Below, one piece after another: positions 56,188-64,000 of a stretch of DNA of 64,000 nucleotides (position 1 is its first letter; each line of letters opens with the position of its first letter). The notes beneath the pieces were generated by a model. That model searched no databases. It was not told the DNA's origin and saw only the letters and a program-made list of their open reading frames with translations. The stretch lies in the NCBI RefSeq assembly GCF_964026495.1, contig NZ_OZ032148.1:186001-250000 (forward strand). The letters run 5' to 3'. This DNA comes from Arsenophonus sp964026495 (GTDB taxonomy: Bacteria; Pseudomonadota; Gammaproteobacteria; Enterobacterales; Enterobacteriaceae). A program made the position numbers and the translations under genes.

Positions 56188-58479
56188 TTATATTTTACAA
56201 GAGCCACTATTACAATCGTTTTCAGGAAATTCAATTGTCTTTTTAAGACCTCCCTGAAAGTCTGCTGAACCATCACGTGTGTTATGATAATAAAGTGTTT
56301 TGATACCATATTTATAAGCCATTAATAAATCTTTTATTAATTGGTGCATGGGAACTTTCTTATTAGGAAAACGAGTCGGATCGTAATTAGTATTTGCAGA
56401 AATAGATTGGTCAATGAATTTTTGCATAATACCTACAAGTTGTAAATAACCAACATTATTAGGGATTTGCCATAATAATTCATAATGATTTTTCAAATTG
56501 TCATATTCTGGAACTACTTGACGTAAGATTCCATCTTTAGATGCTTTAATACTAATATAACCTCTTGGTGGTTCAATTCCATTAGTGGAATTTGATATTT
56601 GTGAAGAAGTTTCTGATGGCATTAATGCAGAAAGTGTAGAATTACGTAAGCCATATTTCTTAATATTAATTCTTAAAGTTTCCCAATCATAGTGTAGTGG
56701 TTCTGATGTTAATTCATCTAATGTTTTTTTATAAGTATCAATAGGTAAGATACCTTTTGCATAATTTGTATCATGAAATAACGGACAATGTCCTTGTTCT
56801 TTTGCGAGTTCATTAGATGCTTTCAACAAATAATATTGTATAGCTTCAAAAGTTTTATGAGTTAAATTATTGGCGCTACCATCAGAATAACGTACTTTAT
56901 TCTTTGCTAAATAATAAGCGTAATTAATGACACCTATACCTAAAGTACGACGGTTCATGGAAGCTTTTTTAGCGGCAAGAATAGGATAATTTTGATAATC
57001 TAGTACTGCATCTAATGCACGTACTATTAATACTGATAATTTTTCAATTTCATTTAATGATGTAATCATACCTAAATTAAAAGCGGACAGAGTACAGAGT
57101 GCAATTTCACCTTTTGTATCTTTAATATCATTTAATGGGTGGGTTGGTAAAAGAATTTCCATACAAAGATTAGATTGACGAATAGGTGCAACTTTAGGAT
57201 TAAATGCACTATGTGTATTACAGTGATCGACATTTTGGATATAGATTCGGCCTGTTGATGCGCGTTCTTGCAACATACAGGAAAATAAATTAATAGCTTT
57301 GATATGTTTTTTTCGTATTTTTGAATTTGCTTCATATTTTAAGTATAAACGTTCAAATTCACTTTGATCATTAAAAAATGCTTGATATAAACCAGGGACA
57401 TCAGATGGGCTAAATAATGTAATTTCTTTATCTTTTATAAGTCTTTCGTACATTAATTTGTTTATTTGTACAGCATAATCAAGATAACGTACACGATTAT
57501 TTTCAATCCCACGATTATTTTTCAGTACAAGTAAGCTTTCAATTTCTAAATGCCAAATTGGATAAAATAATGTAGCAGCCCCACCGCGTACTCCACCTTG
57601 AGAGCATGATTTGACGGCACTTTGAAAATGTTTATAGAAAGGTATACAACCTGTATGAAAGGCTTCTCCATTACGAATAGGACTTCCTAATGCGCGAATA
57701 TTTCCTGCATTAATGCCGATTCCTGCACGTTGAGATACGTATTTAATAATAGAGCTTGTTGTTGCATTAATAGAATCAAGTGTATCATCGCATTCAATTA
57801 ATATACAAGAACTAAATTGTCTGGTAGGAGTACGTACTCCTGCCATAATAGGAGTTGGTAATGAAATTTTGAAAGTTGAAATAGCATCATAAAAAAGATG
57901 AATATAATTTAACCGTATTTTTTTTGGATATCGCGCAAAAAGACAAGCAGCAATAAGAATATACATGAATTGTGGACTTTCATAAATTTGTCCACTAACT
58001 CGATTTTGTAATAAATATTTTTTTTCTAATTGTTTAACTGCTGCATAGGAAAAATTCATATCACGCCAATGATCTAGAAAATTGTCAAGTTTGTTAAATT
58101 CTTTTTCTGAATAATCTACTAACAAATGTTTATCATATTTTCCTATTTTTACCATTTTTTTTACATGTTGATATAATTTTGGGGGTTCAAATTTTCCATA
58201 AGCTTTTTTACGTAAATGAAAAATTGCTAATCTAGCTGCAAGGTATTGGTAATCAGGTGTATTAGAAGAAATAAGATCTGCTGCTGCTTTAATTATTGTT
58301 TCATGAATATCAGCAGTTTTTATTCCACTATAAAATTGAATTTGTGAATGTAATTCTACTTGTGAAACAGATACATCTTGTAAATTTTCAGCAGCCCAAG
58401 TGATAACTTTGTGAATTTTATCTAGATTAATGAGTTCTTTATGACCATTACGTTTTGTTACTAAAAGACTTTCTCGCAT
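56188..58479 (-). CDS. nrdA: Class Ia ribonucleotide reductase, alpha subunit
   Basis: Reduces ribonucleoside diphosphates to deoxyribonucleotides. It has 763 residues (E. coli 761). The N-terminal ATP cone begins LLVTKRNGHKELINLDKIH. Active-site cysteines are Cys225 in QFSSCILIEC and those in SNLCMEI and ALCTLSAFNLG. PSETSSQISNSTNGIEPPRG is conserved, and the C-terminal redox pair is in NDCNSGSCKI. It is the first gene of nrdA-nrdB-yfaE. In E. coli yfaL separates nrdA from ubiG; here it is absent. Confidence 0.98.
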   Translation of the reverse strand: MRESLLVTKRNGHKELINLDKIHKVITWAAENLQDVSVSQVELHSQIQFYSGIKTADIHETIIKAAADLISSNTPDYQYLAARLAIFHLRKKAYGKFEPPKLYQHVKKMVKIGKYDKHLLVDYSEKEFNKLDNFLDHWRDMNFSYAAVKQLEKKYLLQNRVSGQIYESPQFMYILIAACLFARYPKKIRLNYIHLFYDAISTFKISLPTPIMAGVRTPTRQFSSCILIECDDTLDSINATTSSIIKYVSQRAGIGINAGNIRALGSPIRNGEAFHTGCIPFYKHFQSAVKSCSQGGVRGGAATLFYPIWHLEIESLLVLKNNRGIENNRVRYLDYAVQINKLMYERLIKDKEITLFSPSDVPGLYQAFFNDQSEFERLYLKYEANSKIRKKHIKAINLFSCMLQERASTGRIYIQNVDHCNTHSAFNPKVAPIRQSNLCMEILLPTHPLNDIKDTKGEIALCTLSAFNLGMITSLNEIEKLSVLIVRALDAVLDYQNYPILAAKKASMNRRTLGIGVINYAYYLAKNKVRYSDGSANNLTHKTFEAIQYYLLKASNELAKEQGHCPLFHDTNYAKGILPIDTYKKTLDELTSEPLHYDWETLRINIKKYGLRNSTLSALMPSETSSQISNSTNGIEPPRGYISIKASKDGILRQVVPEYDNLKNHYELLWQIPNNVGYLQLVGIMQKFIDQSISANTNYDPTRFPNKKVPMHQLIKDLLMAYKYGIKTLYYHNTRDGSADFQGGLKKTIEFPENDCNSGSCKI

Positions 58480-58533
58480 ATAGTAGATATACCTATAAAG
58501 TTAGGATTTATGGATTTATAAAAATAATATTTT

Positions 58534-58559
58534 TAAATTCATAGAATAAATTCATAGAA
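58534..58559. repeat. 13-bp perfect tandem duplication upstream of nrdA
   Basis: The unit taaattcatagaa occurs twice head to tail (58534-58546 and 58547-58559) in the short spacer between ubiG and nrdA, where the nrdA promoter should lie. Confidence 0.9.
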
Positions 58560-58646
58560 AGTACAATATATAGTATTTTTTATTTTTTAAATTACAATAT
58601 AATGTAATATTGTTTTTTTAGCAAGTTATAAAAAATATAATATTTT

Positions 58647-59372
58647 TTACATATTTCTGCGTGATACATGCAATATATAATTTATATCAACGTTTTCTCC
58701 TAAATAAAATTTATTACTAAAAAGATTATAATGCAATCCTATGATGTGTTTTTCTTCTAAAGAGGTTTGATCAATCCAACTAAGTAATTCAGAAGGTTGA
58801 ATAAATTTTTTTATTGTATGTGTTCCTTTAGGAACAATATTTAAAATATATTCAGCAGCAATAATAGCAAATAACCAGGATTTGTTGTTGCGATTAATAG
58901 TAGAAAAAAATACATGTCCACCAGGTTTTACTAATTTTTCACAAGCTTGAATTATTGATTTAGGATAAGGGACATGTTCTAATATTTCCATGCAAGTGAT
59001 TATATCATAATTGTTTGGTTTTTTTTTGGCGTGTTTTTCAGCTGTCTCTTTTATGTATTGAATTTTAATTTTGTTTTTTAATGCATGTAGTTTAGCACTT
59101 TTAATCATTTGAGGTGTTATATCAATTCCTGTGACGATCCCTCCTTCTTTATACATACTTTCTGATAAAATACCTCCACCGCAGCCTATATCGAGTATTT
59201 TTTTTCCAAAAATACCATTTGCATTTTTTAGTATATAGTTTAAACGCAATGGATTAATTTTGTGCAAAAATGATTTTTTTTGATTCCACCATTGGGATGC
59301 TATGGAATTAAATTTTTTAATTTCATTGTAATCAATGTTTTTTTTTATGTCTGAATATTTTTTATTTTTCAT
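58647..59372 (-). CDS. ubiG: UbiG, ubiquinone O-methyltransferase
   Basis: SAM-dependent methyltransferase doing both O-methylations in ubiquinone synthesis. It has 241 residues (E. coli 240). The SAM-binding motif I is KILDIGCGGGILSESM, followed by CMEILEHVPYP and LVKPGGHVFFSTINRN. The N-terminal FNSIASQWWNQ is typical. It is divergent from gyrA with 158 bp between, the enteric arrangement. Retention implies aerobic respiration with ubiquinone, in line with HemF and NrdAB. Confidence 0.96.
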   Translation of the reverse strand: MKNKKYSDIKKNIDYNEIKKFNSIASQWWNQKKSFLHKINPLRLNYILKNANGIFGKKILDIGCGGGILSESMYKEGGIVTGIDITPQMIKSAKLHALKNKIKIQYIKETAEKHAKKKPNNYDIITCMEILEHVPYPKSIIQACEKLVKPGGHVFFSTINRNNKSWLFAIIAAEYILNIVPKGTHTIKKFIQPSELLSWIDQTSLEEKHIIGLHYNLFSNKFYLGENVDINYILHVSRRNM

Positions 59373-59483
59373 AATATATATATTTTGTTTTGATAAATTA
59401 ATTATTTGTTTTTTGTAATTTTTAAAAGTTTCTATTAATAGATTATTATATATTTTTGATTTTATGAATTCATGATTTTATAG

Positions 59484-59489
59484 TATAAT
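59484..59489 (+). promoter_or_regulatory. Likely -10 box of the gyrA promoter
   Basis: TATAAT (59484-59489) lies about 40 nt before the gyrA ATG 59531, with the ribosome binding site aaagga in between. The -35 region is poor (tttatg at 17 bp spacing). Confidence 0.45.
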
Positions 59490-59530
59490 TTTATTTCTAA
59501 ATAAATAAGAAAATAAAGGATATTGGATCC

Positions 59531-62059
59531 ATGAGTGAGATAGTGAGAGAAATTATACCAATTAATCTTGAAAAAGAGCTTAAAGATTCTTATTTAGATT
59601 ATGCAATGTCTGTAATTATTGGTCGCGCTCTTCCAGATGTAAGAGATGGATTAAAACCAGTACATCGTCGTGTATTATATGCAATGCATGTTTTAGGTAA
59701 TAATTGGAATAAACCTTATAAAAAATCAGCTCGTATAGTTGGTGATGTTATTGGTAAATATCATCCTCATGGAGACAGTGCTGTTTATGATGCTATAGTT
59801 CGTCTTGCACAACCATTTTCTATGCGTTATATGCTAGTTGATGGACAAGGAAATTTTGGATCTGTTGACGGAGATTCTCCTGCTGCAATGCGTTATACTG
59901 AAGTGCGTATGGCAAAAATTGTGCATGAATTGTTAGAAGATTTAGATAAAGAAACAGTAAATTTTGTACCTAATTATGATGGTACAGAAGAAATTCCGGA
60001 TGTAATGCCTACTCGTATTCCTAATTTATTAATTAATGGTTCTTCAGGTATTGCAGTTGGAATGGCCACTAATATTCCCCCGCATAATCTTAGTGAAGTG
60101 ATTGATGGTTGTTTAGCATATATTAATGATGAAAACATTAGTATTGAAAAGTTATTAAAATATATACCTGGTCCTGATTTTCCTACTGCTGGAATTATCA
60201 ATGGGTATTGCGGTATTATAGATGCATATAAAACAGGTCGCGGGACGATTTGTATACGTGGTCGTGCTAATATTGAGATTAATTCAAATGGACGTAGTAC
60301 TATTATTGTTAAGGAGATTCCCTATCAAGTCAATAAATCTCGTTTGATTGAAAAAATTGCTGAATTAATTAAAAATAAACGTATTGATGGAATTAGCGCA
60401 TTGCGTGATGAATCTGATAAAGATGGTATGCGTATTGTTATTGAAATAAAACATGATGCGGTAGCAGAAATTATATTAAATAATTTATATTCTCTTACAC
60501 AACTTCAAGTTTCATTTGGAATTAATATGGTTGCCCTATGTGATTCCCAACCTAAGCTTTTGAATTTAAAAGAAATTATTGGATTTTTTATTCGGCATCG
60601 TAGAGAAGTAGTTACTAGACGGACAATATTTGAATTACGTAAAGCACGTGAACGTGCTCATATATTAGAAGCGTTATCAGTAGCTTTAGTTAATATTAAT
60701 TCAATGATTCCGCTTATTCAAGAAGCATTGAATTCCCATAATGCAAAATTAGTATTGATGAACACTCCATGGCAGTTAGGTGATCTTGCTTCTATGTTAG
60801 CAAACATAAATACTGAGATTGAAAAACCAACATTGGTGGATACTAAATATGGTATAAAATATAGTCAATATTATTTAACTGAATTACAAGCACAAGCTAT
60901 TCTTGATTTGCGTTTACAAAAACTAACCAGTTTAGAATATAAAAAAATATTAAATGAGTATAATAATTTACTGAAACAGATTGAATTACTTTTGGATATA
61001 CTGAAATCTCCACAGAGATTAATAGAAATTATAAAACAAGAATTATTAGCCGTTAAGTCACAATATCCTGATATAAGACGTACAGAAATTAATAAAAATA
61101 GCATTAATCTAAATATTGAAGATTTAATTAATCGGGAAGATGTTATGGTTACATTAACATATCAAGGATATATAAAATATCAACCATTATCTTCTTATGA
61201 GGCTCAAAGACGGGGGGGTAGGGGTAAATCAGCAGCTAGAATTAAAGAAGAAGATTTTATTCAATCTTTATTGATTGCTAATACTCATAATACGATTTTA
61301 TGCTTTTCTAGTCGTGGTCGTCTTTATTGGATAAAATTATATCAGTTGCCAGAAGCACATCGTGGAGCTCGAGGTAGACCTATTATTAATTTATTACCAT
61401 TAGAGAAAAATGAACGTATTACAGCAATTTTACCAGTGTATGCATTTGATGAAAATCATTATGTATTAATGGTTACAGCAAGTGGGATAGTAAAAAAAAC
61501 TTCATTAAAAAATTTTAGTCATCCAAGAAATTCAGGAATTATTGCAATTAATTTAAATGAAGGAGATGAACTTATTGGTGTAAATCTAACAACAGGTGAA
61601 AATGAAGTTATGCTTTTTTCTGCTTCTGGTAAAGTTGTTCGATTTAAAGAAAATGCTGTTCGTCCTATGGGGCGCACAGCAGCTGGTGTTTTAGGTATTA
61701 AATTACAATCTGGAGATAGAGTCGTTTCATTAATTATTCCTCGTGGTAAGGGTGATATTTTGACTATTACAAAAAATGGTTATGGTAAACGTACTGAACA
61801 AATTGCATATCCGATAAAATCACGTGCTACTCAAGGTGTTATTTCTATTAAAGTAAGCAAACGTAATGGTTATGTCGTTGGAGCAATTGAAGTTGACAAA
61901 AAAGATCAAGTTATGATTATTACTGATACTGGGCGTTTAGTTCGAATCCGTGTTCTAGAAGTAAGTATTGTTGGAAGAAATACACATGGTGTTACTTTAA
62001 TACATACTAGTAAAAATGAAAAGGTAGTTGGTATACAACGTGTTCTTGAATCTATATAA
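59531..62059 (+). CDS. gyrA: DNA gyrase subunit A, without the acidic C-terminal tail
   Basis: Breaks and rejoins DNA to introduce negative supercoils. It has 842 residues against 875 in E. coli. The catalytic Tyr122 is in AAMRYTEVRM; the quinolone region HPHGDSAVYD has Ser83 and Asp87 as in sensitive strains; and the GyrA box is present as QRRGGRG. The beta-pinwheel runs to the end, GIQRVLESI, and then stops: the roughly 34-residue acidic tail of E. coli is missing. It is divergent from ubiG. Confidence 0.98.
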   Translation: MSEIVREIIPINLEKELKDSYLDYAMSVIIGRALPDVRDGLKPVHRRVLYAMHVLGNNWNKPYKKSARIVGDVIGKYHPHGDSAVYDAIVRLAQPFSMRYMLVDGQGNFGSVDGDSPAAMRYTEVRMAKIVHELLEDLDKETVNFVPNYDGTEEIPDVMPTRIPNLLINGSSGIAVGMATNIPPHNLSEVIDGCLAYINDENISIEKLLKYIPGPDFPTAGIINGYCGIIDAYKTGRGTICIRGRANIEINSNGRSTIIVKEIPYQVNKSRLIEKIAELIKNKRIDGISALRDESDKDGMRIVIEIKHDAVAEIILNNLYSLTQLQVSFGINMVALCDSQPKLLNLKEIIGFFIRHRREVVTRRTIFELRKARERAHILEALSVALVNINSMIPLIQEALNSHNAKLVLMNTPWQLGDLASMLANINTEIEKPTLVDTKYGIKYSQYYLTELQAQAILDLRLQKLTSLEYKKILNEYNNLLKQIELLLDILKSPQRLIEIIKQELLAVKSQYPDIRRTEINKNSINLNIEDLINREDVMVTLTYQGYIKYQPLSSYEAQRRGGRGKSAARIKEEDFIQSLLIANTHNTILCFSSRGRLYWIKLYQLPEAHRGARGRPIINLLPLEKNERITAILPVYAFDENHYVLMVTASGIVKKTSLKNFSHPRNSGIIAINLNEGDELIGVNLTTGENEVMLFSASGKVVRFKENAVRPMGRTAAGVLGIKLQSGDRVVSLIIPRGKGDILTITKNGYGKRTEQIAYPIKSRATQGVISIKVSKRNGYVVGAIEVDKKDQVMIITDTGRLVRIRVLEVSIVGRNTHGVTLIHTSKNEKVVGIQRVLESI

Positions 62060-62990
62060 ATTACAATAACAAGTGATTATTAGAAATATCAATATATGAT
62101 AAAATCAAGATTGATTAATATATATTTTGTAAAAATTTTTTTATAAGTATTGTATTTCATAAGAAAGATCATTTTATTATTTTAGAGTATCTATATTTTT
62201 TTGATTTTATACAAATTTTTTGTTTTTTATCGAATAGTTATTTGAATTAAATGTCTTTTATAAAAATATAAATTGATATTTAATAATAAAATTTTATTCA
62301 TCGTATAATTTTTTAATAAATAAAATTGGGTGATGTTTTTATTTTTATATACTTATACAGTATATATTATCTTTTTTTGTATTAATTTTCAATTAAAATT
62401 GAATTAATCTATTTTTAAGAGGAAATATTGTTCTTTTTGTGATAGTTTGCATATGATTTTTTTCGTTTGCTTTGTCATATAAAAAATATATTGAGATTTT
62501 TATATGTTATGAAAAGTTATTCAAAATATTATAAATTTGATAATATATAAAATATTTTTTTAAATATTTTTTATTATTATATCTATGATAAATTGTATGT
62601 TTATTTTTTTTTAAAAAAAATGTACGTATTCTTATTTTTTTAAAAAAACTTAATTTTATTTAAAATTCAATATCATATAAAAATAATAATAAAAATATTA
62701 ATGATATATTTTAACTCTTTTATATAATACAGATATATTTTTACACATATTAAATCATAATTAAAAATAAGTATAAACATATATTTTTATATAATATTTT
62801 GATTATTTAATAATTTAAAGGTTAATTTTTCATTTTATATATGTATAGATATTTTTTAAAAAATATTTAGATTTTAAAATAATTTGATGTTATATTATTA
62901 ACGATTTTATATAACGTATATTTTTTATGTATTTTTTATAATGAATTGGTAAAAATAATTATCATATTTGATTTTAATTTTATAAGTTTT
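62060..62990. other. Gene-free region between gyrA and tRNA-Thr
   Basis: About 930 bp of AT-rich DNA. ttcaattaaaattgaa near 62387 is a short palindrome that might end the gyrA transcript, but it lies more than 300 nt away. No gene or gene relic recognised. Confidence 0.6.
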
Positions 62991-63066
<76 letters not shown>

Positions 63067-64000
63067 AATTGTTTTTTGTAGTTTCATTTCTAAATATTGA
63101 TATTTTAAAAAAGAAATATATTTTTTAAGATTAATTATTATTTTTAACTATTTTTATTTTTTGAAAAAATTAATATACTTATGTATGTTAATTTAATTTT
63201 TATTAATCAATAAATTGTTAATAAATATATTATAATATTTTGTTTTTTTGAATATATATATGTGTATTAATTGTAAAATATATTTTTTATATAAATATTA
63301 AAATTTTTCTATAATGTAATAAATGTTTAATAGCATAAAAGTATTTTTTATTAAAATTTTATTTTTATAGATTCACTTTATAGATTAATATAAAATGTTA
63401 TTCATTGATTATTATTATGAATATACACTAAATATAAATATATTTTGATTTACATAAAGTATATAAAATAAAATTAAAGGTTTTCATATTTTTCATATGA
63501 TTAAATATAATTTTTATTTTGTTTATATTTTAAAAATATCTTTGTGTATAGTACGTATTTTTATTAATATTAATAAGTTTTCAGAAAAATATGAAGAATA
63601 TCCATTTCCATTTTTTTTCTTCAAATAATTAAATCATTCATTGATAAATTTTTTATTTTTTAGTTTTATTAAAATTAATGAATAAGATAAATATAATATA
63701 AAAAGAAACATATAATTTTATAAAATAAATAGAGTTATGAACTTATTTTATTATTTTTTTAAAAGAGTAGAGTAAACAATCTATAGAATCAAAGTATACT
63801 AAAAAAAATATAGTTCTAACTATAAAAAAAATTGTATGAATGATATGAAATAATTATTTAAAATAAAAGTTATTGAATTAAAAGTACCATATTAATACCT
63901 TCTAAAATAAATAGCAATACTAAAAATTATATAGGTAAAATCTAAATTAAATATTTCAGTAAAAACCAATCAAATTCTTATAATAAATTGTAAAGTTAAA
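63067..64000. other. Gene-free right edge of the window
   Basis: About 930 bp of AT-rich DNA after tRNA-Thr. The last 150 bp are richer in A than T on this strand. On the minus strand a ribosome-binding-site-like agaagg and an ATG occur around 63890-63905, but the frame stops after six codons. No gene called. Confidence 0.55.

Noticed and set aside
63890..63905. Minus-strand ribosome binding site and ATG at the right edge
   Set aside because: The frame ends after six codons, and nothing recognisable continues in other frames.

Overview
The window looks like a chromosome segment of a long-term insect endosymbiont from the Enterobacterales. Every protein gene resembles its Escherichia coli counterpart in length and motifs. 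Gene order is mostly inherited from a free-living enteric ancestor, the DNA is extremely AT-rich, and only about two thirds of the window is coding by my own sum of gene lengths. The remainder is A/T-dominated DNA lying where ancestral genes have been lost. I see no insertion sequence, prophage, CRISPR array, toxin-antitoxin pair or defence island. The host and species cannot be read from the sequence. Retained bioH, coaBC, hemE and hemF would fit a symbiont that still makes cofactors, but that is inference.

Layout: (1) 1-4044, hisS (3' end), yfgM, bamB and der, in E. coli order. (2) 4150-9153, minus-strand hemF, then ptsH-ptsI-crr (general PTS). (3) 9154-11725, a 2.6 kb gene-free stretch where cysK-cysZ-zipA would be expected, then ligA. 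(4) 14858-20501, tusDCB-rpsL-rpsG-fusA-tuf, with a near-consensus promoter before rpsL and a strong terminator after tuf. (5) 21730-35143, secE-nusG-rplKAJL-rpoBC-hemE, with the rplL-rpoB attenuator hairpin. (6) An isolated tRNA-Glu(UUC) at 36921. (7) 37398-42278, rpmG-rpmB, coaBC-dut, rph, yicC. (8) pfkA, nfuA and bioH. (9) 46168-49600, a 3.4 kb gene-free region holding a promoter-plus-hairpins island. (10) A polar amino-acid ABC importer with binding protein and two permeases but no ATPase gene beside it. (11) yfbR, yfaZ, then minus-strand nrdA-nrdB-yfaE and ubiG, divergent from gyrA. (12) An isolated tRNA-Thr(UGU) near the right edge.

How the genes work together: the core is information processing. 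It covers translation factors, ribosomal proteins, RNA polymerase, Sec/NusG, gyrase A and DNA ligase. Class Ia ribonucleotide reductase comes with its ferredoxin, and dUTPase and the YfbR 5'-nucleotidase complete nucleotide hygiene. Carbon enters through PTS phosphotransfer and glycolysis (PfkA). Cofactor genes cover coenzyme A, biotin, ubiquinone, heme and Fe-S delivery. TusBCD supplies sulfur for 2-thiouridine in tRNAs such as the tRNA-Glu(UUC) found here.

The most notable points are: the join of the str operon to secE through a single tuf gene; an orphan tRNA-Glu lacking an encoded CCA; an ambiguous hemE start with a 5-T tract; a candidate structured RNA or gene relic at about 47.7 kb; the ATPase-less ABC importer; loss of protein tails in GyrA and Der; and several short tandem duplications, two of which copy a gene's own stop-codon end.
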